Position numbers and translations under genes: made by a program. Shown in pieces: positions 16,988 through 25,900 of a stretch of DNA of 64,000 nt. Every line of letters begins with the position of its first letter. The first letter of the stretch is position 1. A model generated the notes under the pieces. The model was given only the letters and a program-made list of their open reading frames with translations. It did no database searches and was not told where the DNA came from. This DNA comes from Sphingomonas koreensis (GTDB lineage: Bacteria; Pseudomonadota; Alphaproteobacteria; Sphingomonadales; Sphingomonadaceae): assembly GCF_002797435.1 (NCBI RefSeq), contig NZ_PGEN01000001.1:2168501-2232500 (forward strand), given 5' to 3'.

Positions 16988-17003
16988 TGGCACGCCCATT
17001 GCT
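16988..17003 (+). promoter_or_regulatory. Sigma-54 promoter of the flgB-flgL operon
   Basis: TGGCACGCCCATTGCT is a full match to the sigma-54 consensus TGGCACG-N4-TTGCW, with GG and GC in the invariant spacing. It lies about 38 bases before the flgB start codon, leaving room for a GGAGG ribosome site. The activator gene at 5175-6422 is the obvious partner. Confidence 0.85.
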
Positions 17004-17040
17004 AGGAAGGTCGCGAACAAATGTGCGGAGGACGCATAGC

Positions 17041-17394
17041 ATGGGTCAGAACAGTCTTTTCGGGGTGCACGGTGCGGCGCTCGCGGTGCGCTCGCAGCGC
17101 ATGGGCGTGCTCGCGTCGAACATCGCGAACGCCTCGACGCCCGGCTACAAGGCCAAGGACATCGACTTCAAGGAAGCGCTGAACGCGATCGAGACGCCGG
17201 GAATGGAAGGCGTCGATCCGATCGGGGGTGCGACCAAGTTCCGCATCCCGCTCCAGCCCAGCCTCGACGGCAACACCGTCGAGCTCGCGACCGAGCAGAC
17301 CGCCTTCGCCGAGAACGCCGTCGCCTATCAGACGACGCTCGCGTTCCTCAACGGGCGCATCTCCACCATCACCCGCGCGCTGAAGGGAGAGTAA
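17041..17394 (+). CDS. flgB: Flagellar proximal rod protein FlgB
   Basis: FlgB forms the proximal rod. The 117-residue protein begins MGQNSLFGVHGAALAVRSQR and contains the rod/hook signature LASNIANASTPGYKAKDIDF. The ATG at 17041 is chosen because it follows GGAGG and the sigma-54 promoter, although the frame stays open far upstream over the antisense motA region. It is the first gene of the flgB-flgL operon. Confidence 0.95.
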   Translation: MGQNSLFGVHGAALAVRSQRMGVLASNIANASTPGYKAKDIDFKEALNAIETPGMEGVDPIGGATKFRIPLQPSLDGNTVELATEQTAFAENAVAYQTTLAFLNGRISTITRALKGE

Positions 17395-17396
17395 CC

Positions 17397-17810
17397 ATGG
17401 CCGATCAGCCGCTCAGCATCTTCCAGGTCGCGGGCCGCGCCATGTCGGCGCAGCTCGTGCGGATGAACACCACCGCGTCGAACCTCGCCAATGTCGGCCA
17501 GGTCGCATCGACTGCGGCCGAGGCCTATCGCACGCAGAAGCCGGTGTTCCGCACCGCCTTCGACGCCGCGAACAACCTCGCCACCGTCGATGTCGAAAGC
17601 GTCGTTACCGCCGGCGAGGCGCCGACCAAGCGCTACGACCCCGGCAACCCGATGGCCGACAAGGACGGCAACATCTGGGAAAGCGCGGTCGACGAGACCC
17701 GCGAGCTGGTCGACATGATGGAGACCGCCCGCACCTATCAGAACAATGTCGAGGTGATGCAGACGGCAAAGACGCTGATCACCCAGACGCTCAATTTGGG
17801 ACGCAGCTGA
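17397..17810 (+). CDS. flgC: Flagellar proximal rod protein FlgC
   Basis: This 137-residue proximal rod protein has the N-terminal signature MNTTASNLANVGQVASTAAEAYR and the C-terminal helix VDMMETARTYQNNVEVMQTAKTLITQTLNLG, both standard for FlgC. It starts two bases after flgB and overlaps flgD by one base. Confidence 0.96.
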   Translation: MADQPLSIFQVAGRAMSAQLVRMNTTASNLANVGQVASTAAEAYRTQKPVFRTAFDAANNLATVDVESVVTAGEAPTKRYDPGNPMADKDGNIWESAVDETRELVDMMETARTYQNNVEVMQTAKTLITQTLNLGRS

Positions 17811-18496
17811 TGGCCGGCTTTGATGATGTGATGACCAAGCTCGGCATCGGCCGAACCGGCGCCACCGACAAGAATGCCGTGGCCAAGGGCGGCAAATCGA
17901 CCCTGGGCCAGTCGGACTTTCTGACGCTGATGACCGCGCAGATGAAGAATCAGGATCCGTTCGATCCGGTCGACAACACGCAGATGGTCGCCCAGATGGC
18001 GCAATTCTCGTCGCTCGCCGGCATCAGCGAGATGAATACCACGCTCCAGGCGATCGCCACCAAGCTCGGCGCGACCTCGACCACGGACCTCGTCTCATGG
18101 GTCGGCCGTACCGTGCTGACCGAGGGCAACACGGCCTATCCGCGCACCGACGGCACGCTTGGCGGCGTGATCGAGCTCGGCGCCGACGCCAACGAGGTCA
18201 ACGTCGTGATCGAGGGGCCGAACGGCGAAATCCTCAGGAATGTCGCGCTCGGCAAGGCCGGTAAGGGGCAGCTCGAGTTCGAATGGGACGGCAAGACCGA
18301 TACCGGCGAGAAGGCCGGCGACGGCCCGTTCAAGATCCGCGTCGCCGCGCAGAATGCCGATGGCGGCGCGGTCTCGGCCAAGCCGCTTGTCTGGGCCCCC
18401 GTCACCGCGGTGGCGATGGGCAGCGACGGCAACCCCGTCCTCACCCTGCCCGGCATCGGTCAGGTTTCCACCACCGCCGTCCGCAAGATCGGCTGA
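17810..18496 (+). CDS. flgD: Hook assembly scaffold FlgD
   Basis: FlgD caps the growing hook and is later replaced by FlgK. The 228-residue protein contains LGQSDFLTLMTAQMKNQDPFDPVDNTQMVAQMAQFSSLAGI, the conserved FlgD N-terminal motif. FlgD-type beta domains follow (LEFEWDGKTDTGEKAGDGPFKIRV). Its start overlaps the flgC stop (TGATG), so translation is coupled. Confidence 0.96.
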   Translation: MAGFDDVMTKLGIGRTGATDKNAVAKGGKSTLGQSDFLTLMTAQMKNQDPFDPVDNTQMVAQMAQFSSLAGISEMNTTLQAIATKLGATSTTDLVSWVGRTVLTEGNTAYPRTDGTLGGVIELGADANEVNVVIEGPNGEILRNVALGKAGKGQLEFEWDGKTDTGEKAGDGPFKIRVAAQNADGGAVSAKPLVWAPVTAVAMGSDGNPVLTLPGIGQVSTTAVRKIG

Positions 18497-18518
18497 GCCT
18501 TTTCAAGGAGCATAAGCA

Positions 18519-19808
18519 ATGTCCTTCTACACCTCGCTCTCGGGTCTTCAGGCGGCGCAGACCGATATGTCGACCATCAGCCACAATCTGTCGAACGTCT
18601 CGACCAACGGCTTCAAGAAGAGCCGGACCGAGTTCGCCGACGTCATCGCGTCGAGCGTGTCGCTCAACCCGAACCAGATGATCGGTTCGGGCACCACGGT
18701 GAAGGCGATCCGCCAGCAGTTCGGCCAGGGCGGCACCCAGCAGTCCTCGTCCTCGCTCGACATCGCAATCTCGGGCGACGGCTTCTTCGCGGTGAAGCCC
18801 AGCCTCGACGCCGCCGGCGTCAACTTCACCCGCAACGGCAGCTTCCTGGTCGACAGCGAGCGCTACGTCACGGATTCGCAGGGTTCGTATCTTCAGGTCT
18901 ATCCGGTCGACGGCTCGGGCGCGGTCATCGCGACCGGCCTGGGTTCGACGGTCAACCTGCGTCTGCCGCAGACCAGCGGCGTGCCCGAGGCGACCGAGAA
19001 TGTGAATCTCTCGCTCAATCTCTCGGCCTATTCGTCGGTGCCCAAGGAAGCGTCGCGCTTCACGCCCGACACGCCCTATGCGTTCGACCGTTTCGATCCG
19101 GGCACCTACAACAACTCGACCCAGACCACGATCTATGACGCCAGCGGTAACCCGCTGACCATGACCAGCTATTTCGTGCGCGAAACCTCGGCGTCGCCGA
19201 GCAGCTGGTCGGTCTACACCTTTGTCGGCGACAAGCAGCTCGGCACCGATCCGGCCAACCCGGCCCCGATCACGCTGACCTTCGATTCGAGCGGTGCGCT
19301 GACCGCGCCGACCGCGCCGACCCAGTTTGCGCCGTTCACCGTCGGCACCAGCACCACGGAACAGACCATCGCGCTCGATTTCGGCAGCGCCACGACGCAG
19401 CTCGGCGCGCCGTTCAGCGTCAACAATCGCTCGCAGGACGGCAAGGCCGTGGGCCAGCTCGACGGTGTGACCGTGGGCGAGGACGGCACCGTCCGTGCCA
19501 GCTTCTCGAACGGCGACAGCCAGGCGCTGGGCAAGGTCGCGCTCGCGAACTTCTCCAACCCGTCGGGCCTGCGTCAGCTCGGCAATTCGACCTGGGCCTC
19601 GACTGGTCTCTCGGGCGAGCCGCGGCTCGGCGAGCCGGGCACCAACGGCTTTGGCGGCCTCATGTCGGGCGCGATCGAACGGTCGAACGTCGACATTACC
19701 GAGGAACTGGTCGGGCTGATCGCGGCGCAGCGCAACTTCCAGGCGAACGCCAAGGCGCTCGATACCGCAAGCCAGATCTCGCAGACCATTTTCAACATCC
19801 GCAGCTGA
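18519..19808 (+). CDS. flgE: Flagellar hook protein FlgE
   Basis: This is the main subunit of the hook, 429 residues. The N-terminus MSFYTSLSGLQAAQTDMSTISHNLSNVSTNGFKKSRTEF is the hook/rod signature. The centre is a Thr/Ser-rich beta region, and the C-terminus ERSNVDITEELVGLIAAQRNFQANAKALDTASQI forms the inner helix. It has a good AAGGAG ribosome site and follows flgD by 22 bases. Confidence 0.97.
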   Translation: MSFYTSLSGLQAAQTDMSTISHNLSNVSTNGFKKSRTEFADVIASSVSLNPNQMIGSGTTVKAIRQQFGQGGTQQSSSSLDIAISGDGFFAVKPSLDAAGVNFTRNGSFLVDSERYVTDSQGSYLQVYPVDGSGAVIATGLGSTVNLRLPQTSGVPEATENVNLSLNLSAYSSVPKEASRFTPDTPYAFDRFDPGTYNNSTQTTIYDASGNPLTMTSYFVRETSASPSSWSVYTFVGDKQLGTDPANPAPITLTFDSSGALTAPTAPTQFAPFTVGTSTTEQTIALDFGSATTQLGAPFSVNNRSQDGKAVGQLDGVTVGEDGTVRASFSNGDSQALGKVALANFSNPSGLRQLGNSTWASTGLSGEPRLGEPGTNGFGGLMSGAIERSNVDITEELVGLIAAQRNFQANAKALDTASQISQTIFNIRS

Positions 19809-19834
19809 TTTCACCCGGTTAGGAGGCACAATCG

Positions 19835-20578
19835 ATGGACAGGCTCGTCTATACCGCGCTGTCTGGGCTCAAGGGCCAGATGGACGCGCAGGCGACGATC
19901 GCGAACAACATCGCGAACGCCTCCACGATCGGCTTCCGCGCCGACCGGGTCAATTTCGAACGGATGATGGTGAAGGGCGAAGGCCACGACAGCCGCCAGC
20001 CCAGCGCCGAGACCGTGGTCGATATGGACCGGCGCGCCGGCACGGTCGTCCAGACCGGCCGCGGGCTCGATGTCGCCATCACGGGCGACAACTGGCTTGG
20101 CGTGCAGGCTGCCGACGGCAGCGAAGCTTACACACGGCGCGGCGATCTCCGAATCGCGCCGAGTGGCGTCTTGGAAACCGGCGACGGTTTCCCGGTGATG
20201 GGGTCGGGGGGCCCCATCACCGTGCCGCCACACGACAAGATCATGATCGCCGAGGACGGCACGATTTCGATCGTGGCGCCGGGCGCGGATCCCGCCGCCC
20301 CGCCACAGGTGATCGATCAGCTGAAACTCGTCAGCGATCAGGGCAGCCGCACCGTCAAGGGGCTCGACAATCTGCTCCACGTCCGCGGTGGCGGCGTTCT
20401 GCCCGCCGATCTCGACGCGCGCGTCCAGACCGGTTCGCTCGAACAGTCGAACGTCAACCTCACACAGGCGCTGGTCGACATGATCGAGAACCAGCGCAGC
20501 TACGAGGTGCAGGCCAACCTGCTCCGCGAAGCGAAGAACATGGACGAGAGCTCCGCGAGCCTGATGCGCGTCAGCTGA
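19835..20578 (+). CDS. flgF: Flagellar distal rod protein FlgF
   Basis: This 247-residue rod protein begins MDRLVYTALSGLKGQMDAQATIANNIANASTIGFRADRVNFE and ends with the helix SNVNLTQALVDMIENQRSYEVQANLLREAKNMDE. Length and order before flgG identify it as FlgF rather than FlgG. A GGAGG precedes the start. Confidence 0.95.
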   Translation: MDRLVYTALSGLKGQMDAQATIANNIANASTIGFRADRVNFERMMVKGEGHDSRQPSAETVVDMDRRAGTVVQTGRGLDVAITGDNWLGVQAADGSEAYTRRGDLRIAPSGVLETGDGFPVMGSGGPITVPPHDKIMIAEDGTISIVAPGADPAAPPQVIDQLKLVSDQGSRTVKGLDNLLHVRGGGVLPADLDARVQTGSLEQSNVNLTQALVDMIENQRSYEVQANLLREAKNMDESSASLMRVS

Positions 20579-20609
20579 AACATCAGCACGCGTGATGCGC
20601 GTGAGCTGA
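20562..20609 (+). repeat. Near-identical 17-base direct repeat at the flgF stop
   Basis: TGATGCGCGTCAGCTGA at 20562-20578 (ending with the flgF stop) recurs as TGATGCGCGTGAGCTGA at 20593-20609, one base different, at a 31-base period. It looks like a small tandem duplication of the flgF 3' end in the flgF-flgG gap. Confidence 0.7.
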
Positions 20610-20632
20610 GAGATTTGAGGAAGGAATAGGCT

Positions 20633-21421
20633 ATGGGTTCTGCAGCAATGCACATCGCGCGCACCGGGCTTGATGCCCAGGACATGCGCATGCGGGTGAT
20701 CTCGAACAACCTCGCCAACGTGAACACCACGGGCTTCAAGCGTGACCGCGCCTCGTTCGAAGCGCTCGCCTATCAGGTCGTCACTGCGCCCGGTTCGGCA
20801 AGCACGTCGGAGACGCAATACGCCACCGGCCTCAACCTCGGCACCGGCGTCCGCGTCCAGGGCACCGCGCGGATCGACACCCAGGGTTCGTTCCAGACGA
20901 CGGGCGGCGCGCTCGACATGGCGCTCGACGGCAACGGCTTCTTCCAGGTGCAGATGCCCGGCGGCCAGCTCGGCTATACCCGTGCAGGAAATTTCACCCG
21001 TAGCCCCGAAGGGCTGCTGGTAACGGCCGAGGGCTATCAGGTGATGCCCGGCATCACGATCCCGGAGGGCGCGACCGCGATCACCGTCGGCACCGACGGC
21101 ACCGTTTCCGCGACCGTGCCCGGCCAGACCGAATCGAGCCAGATCGGCCAGATCCAGATCGCGGCCTTCCCGAACTCGGCGGGGCTGCAGGCGATCGGCG
21201 ACAATTTCCTGGTCGAGACCTCGGCCAGCGGCGCGGTCAATCTCGGCATCGCCGGGCAGGACGGCCGCGGCAAGATCCGCCAGGGCATGCTCGAGGGTTC
21301 GAACGTCAATGTCGTCGAGGAGCTGGTCGACATGATCGAGACCCAGCGCGCCTATGAGGTGAACTCGAAGATGATCTCGGCGTCCGACGAGATGCTCAAA
21401 TATGTCAATCAGAACATCTGA
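20633..21421 (+). CDS. flgG: Flagellar distal rod protein FlgG
   Basis: FlgG forms the distal rod. The 262-residue protein has the N-terminal signature IARTGLDAQDMRMRVISNNLANVNTTGFKRDRASFE and the C-terminal helix GSNVNVVEELVDMIETQRAYEVNSKMISASDEMLKYVNQNI, both classic for FlgG. The start follows GAGGAAGGA. Confidence 0.97.
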   Translation: MGSAAMHIARTGLDAQDMRMRVISNNLANVNTTGFKRDRASFEALAYQVVTAPGSASTSETQYATGLNLGTGVRVQGTARIDTQGSFQTTGGALDMALDGNGFFQVQMPGGQLGYTRAGNFTRSPEGLLVTAEGYQVMPGITIPEGATAITVGTDGTVSATVPGQTESSQIGQIQIAAFPNSAGLQAIGDNFLVETSASGAVNLGIAGQDGRGKIRQGMLEGSNVNVVEELVDMIETQRAYEVNSKMISASDEMLKYVNQNI

Positions 21422-21446
21422 GGCCAGAGCTTCCAGGGGGAATGTC

Positions 21447-22133
21447 ATGAAGTTCGCAGCAGGCCTGCTCACCGGCGCCGCGATCGTCGCGGCGATCGCC
21501 ATCGCCCAGCCCGCCAAGGCACAGCTGTTCGGCAAGAAGGGGCCGAGGGAGGACTTCAGCGCCTCGCTTCCGGTCGCGCCCGCCGCCGCCGCGCCGGCCA
21601 ATGGGTCGATCTTCCAGGCGAGCGAAGGCTATGCCGCACTGCACGAGGGCACGCGCGCGCGCCGCGTCGGCGATCCGCTGACGATCGTGCTGGTCGAGCG
21701 CACCAGCGCATCCAAGTCCGCAGGCTCGCAGCTCGACAGCGGCGGCGGCTTCGGACTTACCCCGCCCAGCACCGGCGCGCTGTCGCTGTTCAAGGAAAGC
21801 GACGCCAGCCTCAGCGGCAAGCGCAACTTCAAGGGCGCGGGCAGCGCCGACCAGTCGAACGCGCTGTCGGGTGAGATCACCGTCACTGTCGCGGCAGTCT
21901 ATCCCAACGGCACCATGCTGGTTCAGGGGCAGAAGCGCGTGACGCTCAACCGCGGCGACGAGTTCGTCCAGATCAAGGGCGTGGTCCGCGCGACCGATAT
22001 CGATGCGAACAACCGCATCGCCTCCACCCGCGTCGCCGATGCCCGCATCGCTTACACCGGCAAGGGCGATGTCGCCCGCGCCAGCCGTCAGGGGTGGCTC
22101 AGCCGCTTCTTCTCGGTCATCAGCCCGTTCTGA
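21447..22133 (+). CDS. flgH: Flagellar L-ring protein FlgH, apparently without lipobox
   Basis: FlgH forms the outer-membrane bushing. The 228-residue protein has the family core NGSIFQASEGYAALHEGTRARRVGDPLTIVLVERTSASKSAGS, then GEITVTVAAVYPNGTMLVQGQKRV and RATDIDANNRIASTRVADARIAYTGKG. The start at 21447 after AGGGGG gives a signal-like N-terminus ending AIAQPAKAQ. No cysteine is present where the usual FlgH lipobox would be, so it may be a non-lipidated form. Confidence 0.95.
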   Translation: MKFAAGLLTGAAIVAAIAIAQPAKAQLFGKKGPREDFSASLPVAPAAAAPANGSIFQASEGYAALHEGTRARRVGDPLTIVLVERTSASKSAGSQLDSGGGFGLTPPSTGALSLFKESDASLSGKRNFKGAGSADQSNALSGEITVTVAAVYPNGTMLVQGQKRVTLNRGDEFVQIKGVVRATDIDANNRIASTRVADARIAYTGKGDVARASRQGWLSRFFSVISPF

Positions 22134-22144
22134 GGAAACCGCAC

Positions 22145-23239
22145 ATGACTCGATTCCTCATCGCCCTGCTCACCGCTTTCCTCTTCGCCCAGCCCGTCGC
22201 GGCCGAGCGGATCAAGGATCTGGGCGCGTTCCAGGGCATCCGTTCGAACCAGCTGACCGGCTATGGCATCGTCGTCGGCCTGCCCGGCACGGGCGACGAC
22301 AATCTCGAATATACCGTCCAGTCGATGAAGGGCGTCACCGCCCGCTTCGGCTTGGCGCTGCCGCCTGGAGTCAACCCGGCGCTCAAGAACGCCGCGGTGG
22401 TGATGATTACCGCCGAGCTGCCGCCCTTCGCCAAGCCGGGGCAGAAACTCGACATCACCGTCTCGTCGATGGGCAAGGCCAAGTCGCTGCGCGGCGGCAC
22501 GCTGGTGCTGACCCCGCTGATCGGTGCCGATGGCCAGATCTATGCGATGGCACAGGGCAACCTCGCCGTTGGCGGCCTTGGCGCGGAAGGCGCCGACGGG
22601 TCGAAGATCGTCGTCAACACGCCCTCCTCGGGCCGCATCCCCGAGGGAGCGACGGTCGAGCGCGCGGTCGAGACCGGCTTCGCCGACACGCCGATGCTCA
22701 CCTACAATCTCGCCCGGTCGGACTTCACCACGGCGCAGCGCGTCGCGGATGCGATCAACGGTCGTTTCGGTTTCGGTACCGCCCGTGCGATCGACGGCGT
22801 GTCGGTCGCGGTGATGGCCAAGCCCGGCGCGGACGTGCGCGCGCAGATGATGAGCGAGATCGAGAATCTCGCCGTCGATGCCGCCGAAGCGCCGGCCAAG
22901 GTCATCGTCAACGCGCGCACCGGAACGGTGGTGATCAACTCGGCCGTCCGGGTCAGTCCCGCCGCGGTAACACATGGTAAACTGACTGTTCGTATTGATG
23001 AAGCGCAGCGCGTCAGCCAGCCCGCACCGTTCAGCCAGGGGGAAACCGCCCTCGAACAGCGCAGCACGGTCGGCGTCGAGGAGGAGAGGCGTCCGATGTT
23101 CCTGCTGGACCCGGGTCCGAAGCTTGCCGATGTGGTCAAGGCGGTGAACGCGATCGGCGCGTCCCCGGCCGATCTCGTCGCGATCCTCGAGGCCCTGAAG
23201 CAGGCCGGCGCGCTCAAGGCGGAGCTGATCGTCCTGTGA
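22145..23239 (+). CDS. flgI: Flagellar P-ring protein FlgI
   Basis: FlgI forms the periplasmic P ring. The 364-residue protein starts MTRFLIALLTAFLFAQPVAA, a Sec signal. It continues with ERIKDLGAFQGIRSNQLTGYGIVVGLPGTGD, the conserved FlgI opening. The ATG at 22145 follows AGGAAA. A longer frame starting at 22094 overlaps flgH and is disfavoured. Its partner chaperone FlgA is encoded in the divergent unit. Confidence 0.97.
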   Translation: MTRFLIALLTAFLFAQPVAAERIKDLGAFQGIRSNQLTGYGIVVGLPGTGDDNLEYTVQSMKGVTARFGLALPPGVNPALKNAAVVMITAELPPFAKPGQKLDITVSSMGKAKSLRGGTLVLTPLIGADGQIYAMAQGNLAVGGLGAEGADGSKIVVNTPSSGRIPEGATVERAVETGFADTPMLTYNLARSDFTTAQRVADAINGRFGFGTARAIDGVSVAVMAKPGADVRAQMMSEIENLAVDAAEAPAKVIVNARTGTVVINSAVRVSPAAVTHGKLTVRIDEAQRVSQPAPFSQGETALEQRSTVGVEEERRPMFLLDPGPKLADVVKAVNAIGASPADLVAILEALKQAGALKAELIVL

Positions 23240-23580
23240 CCGAGTTTCGCGCGCCTTCTCCTGCAACGCTCAAGCTGGCTGGTACGGTTTCCACCGACAC
23301 CTCTCGCCTCGGCACGCGCGACAATCTCGACAAGGCGGGCGAGCAGTTCGAGGCGATCTTCACCAAGATGATGCTCGCGTCGATGCGCAAGGCGAAGCTC
23401 GCCGACAGCCTCTTCGAAAGCCAGGCGCTCGACCAGTTCCGCGATATGCAGGATCAGAAGTTGGCCGAGAACATGGCCGCGCATACGCCGATAGGGATCG
23501 GCAAGGCGATGACCGCATTCCTCGCCAAGGCGGGAAGCGTCACGGAAGCCGCACCGCCGGCGGAAGGTAAGCCCGAATGA
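23236..23580 (+). CDS. flgJ: FlgJ rod-capping domain protein, short form
   Basis: This 114-residue protein contains only the rod-capping domain of FlgJ (GEQFEAIFTKMMLASMRKAKLADSLFESQALDQFRDMQDQKLAENMA). The muramidase domain of enterobacterial FlgJ is absent, as in many alphaproteobacteria, and the separate transglycosylase at 13360-14229 may supply that activity. The start codon is GTG, overlapping the flgI stop as GTGA. Confidence 0.92.
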   Translation: MTEFRAPSPATLKLAGTVSTDTSRLGTRDNLDKAGEQFEAIFTKMMLASMRKAKLADSLFESQALDQFRDMQDQKLAENMAAHTPIGIGKAMTAFLAKAGSVTEAAPPAEGKPE

Positions 23581-24911
23581 CCGACATGCTCTCGATCGGC
23601 GCCAGCGGCGTTCGCGCGTACCAGACCGCGCTGACCACGACGTCGGAGAATATCGCCAATGCAGGCACCGCGGGCTATTCGCGCCGCGTCACCGGCACGC
23701 GCGAGATCGCCGCGCCCAGCGACGGCTCGAACCGCGTGCTCAACGGCCTCGGCGTCACCGTCTCCGGCATCACGCGCTCGGGCAGCGACCTGCGCAACGC
23801 CGAAGTCCGCGCCGCCGGGTCCGATCTCGCGCGGAGCGAGGCGGGGGCAGTGTGGCTCGGCCGGATCGAAGGCGCACTGACCGGCAACAAGCTGGACGAG
23901 CGCCTGACCGCCTTCTTCAATGCCGCGACGGCGCTCGCTGCCGATCCTTCGGCCAGCGCCCCGCGCGCGACGATGCTTCAGGCTGCCGCCAGCCTCGCCA
24001 CCGCCTTCTCGGCGACTGGCGCCGCGCTCGACGGCGCGCTCGCCGATCTCGACGCCAGCGCCGGCGCGATGGCCGGTCAGCTCAACAGCCTCTCGGCCAG
24101 CCTCGCCAAGGTCAATTCGGCGCTCGGCCGCGCGTCGCAGGGCACCAGTTCGCAGGCAGCCCTGCTCGACGAGCGCGACCGGCTGCTCGAATCGATGAGC
24201 GCGCTCACCGATGTCAGCGTCAGCTTGGACACGGCCGGCCGCGCCACCGTCAAGGCTGGCGCAGGCGGGCCGCTGCTCGTCCAGGGCGAGCAGGCCGCGG
24301 TCGCGACTTATGCGCGGGGACCCGACGGCGCGACCTCGTTCGCCGTGTACGGCATCGACGGCAGCCATGCGCTTGCGCCCGGCGGCGGTGCGCTGGCGGG
24401 CGTGGCCGAGGGCGCTGCACGCATCGCCGATGCCCGCGACGCGCTCGACCGGATCGCCGTCGATCTCGCCAACGGCGTCAATGCCGTCCAGGCAGGCGGC
24501 GAGGATCTCGACGGCGATGCCGGTACGGCGATGTTCAGCGCCACCGGCGCGTCGGATTTCAAGCTCGTCCTCGACGATCCGCGCAGGATTGCCGCGGCGG
24601 CGCCGGGCGGCGGCGAACGGAACAACGGCAACCTCGCTGCGCTCGCCACGCTCCGCAAGGAGGGCAAGTTCGAAGGCAGCCTGACCACGCTCACCACCGA
24701 CAATGCGAGCGCGCTCGCAGCGCGCCGTTCGATCGCCGAGGTGCAATCGACGATCCGCTCGAACGCCGCGGCCGCACGCGATTCGATCGCGGGCGTCAAT
24801 GTCGACGAGGAAGCGGTAGATCTGATCCGTTTCCAGCAAGCCTATCAGGCGTCGAGCCGCGTCATCCAGGTGGCGCGCGAAACGCTCCAGACCCTCTTTG
24901 ATATCCGGTGA
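23577..24911 (+). CDS. flgK: Hook-filament junction protein FlgK
   Basis: FlgK (HAP1) is the first hook-filament junction protein. The 444-residue protein opens MTDMLSIGASGVRAYQTALTTTSENIANAGTAGYSRRV and closes with VNVDEEAVDLIRFQQAYQASSRVIQVARETLQTLFDIR, both typical. It overlaps flgJ by four bases and flgL by four. Confidence 0.96.
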   Translation: MTDMLSIGASGVRAYQTALTTTSENIANAGTAGYSRRVTGTREIAAPSDGSNRVLNGLGVTVSGITRSGSDLRNAEVRAAGSDLARSEAGAVWLGRIEGALTGNKLDERLTAFFNAATALAADPSASAPRATMLQAAASLATAFSATGAALDGALADLDASAGAMAGQLNSLSASLAKVNSALGRASQGTSSQAALLDERDRLLESMSALTDVSVSLDTAGRATVKAGAGGPLLVQGEQAAVATYARGPDGATSFAVYGIDGSHALAPGGGALAGVAEGAARIADARDALDRIAVDLANGVNAVQAGGEDLDGDAGTAMFSATGASDFKLVLDDPRRIAAAAPGGGERNNGNLAALATLRKEGKFEGSLTTLTTDNASALAARRSIAEVQSTIRSNAAAARDSIAGVNVDEEAVDLIRFQQAYQASSRVIQVARETLQTLFDIR

Positions 24912-25825
24912 CCGCAATGCGTGTGACGACCGCCCAGAGCTTTGACCGACCGTCGCTGCTGATGGCCAGCCTGAACAGCCAGGCCGACCGGTTGCAGACC
25001 CAGGTCGCGACCGGAAAGAAGATCCTCGCGCCGTCGGACAGTGCGTCGGGCTGGCAGCAGCTGTCGGGCCTCAAGCGCGCGACCGCCGACGACGGCGCCT
25101 ACACGTCCAACGTCAAGATGGCGCAGTCGCTGCTCGCCGCGACCGACGGCGCGCTCGAAACGGTCGAGACCCAGCTCCAGCGCGCCAAGACGCTCGCGGT
25201 ACAGGCCAATAGCGACACCGTGACGCCGGAGGGGCGCGCGGCGATCCTCAAGGACGTCCAGGCGATCATCGCCGATCTGCTCGGGGTCGCGAACACCAAG
25301 GACAGCCGCGGACAGCCCCTGTTCGGCGGCGCAGCCGGCGATTCAGCCTATGCGCGCCAGCCCGATGGCTCGATCGCCTATGTCGGTCAGGGCGAGGCCG
25401 CGACGATCCCGGTCGGCGAGGGTGTCGATATCGCCGCGACCGAAACCGGCGCGCGCGCCTTTGGCGGCATCGCCGGAGCCAATGGCACGACCGACATGTT
25501 CGCCATCCTCAGCGCCTTCGCCGCCGCGCTCGAACCCGGCGGCGAAACGGGCGGGATCGAAACCGCGATGAAGGATCTCGACGCTGCGCTCGACCAGGTC
25601 GGCACCACGCGCGCCTCGGTCGGCGCGCGCGCTTTCCGCATGGATCTGGAAGCCGATCGCCTGACCGATGCCGATGCGGCACGCGAAACGACCCGTTCGG
25701 GGATCGAGGACGTCAACCCGGCCACGGCGATCGCCGAGCTGCAGAAGACACTGACGATCCTCCAGGCGACGCAGGCGAGCTTCAGCAAGCTCACCAGCCT
25801 GTCGCTGTTCGACTATATCCGCTGA
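24908..25825 (+). CDS. flgL: Hook-filament junction protein FlgL
   Basis: FlgL (HAP3) is the second junction protein, a flagellin relative of 305 residues. It contains MRVTTAQSFDRPSLLMASLNSQADRLQTQVATGKKILAPSDSASGW and ends ATQASFSKLTSLSLFDYIR. The start may be GTG at 24908 (overlapping flgK as GTGA) or the ATG at 24917. It is the last gene of the operon, with IS remnants following. Confidence 0.95.
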   Translation: MTAMRVTTAQSFDRPSLLMASLNSQADRLQTQVATGKKILAPSDSASGWQQLSGLKRATADDGAYTSNVKMAQSLLAATDGALETVETQLQRAKTLAVQANSDTVTPEGRAAILKDVQAIIADLLGVANTKDSRGQPLFGGAAGDSAYARQPDGSIAYVGQGEAATIPVGEGVDIAATETGARAFGGIAGANGTTDMFAILSAFAAALEPGGETGGIETAMKDLDAALDQVGTTRASVGARAFRMDLEADRLTDADAARETTRSGIEDVNPATAIAELQKTLTILQATQASFSKLTSLSLFDYIR

Positions 25826-25900
25826 CGCTCGAACGTCTCGGCACCCGGTGCAGGCTGGTGCGGGACGTACTCAGCATTGCCGAGCACCAAAAGACCCGGT

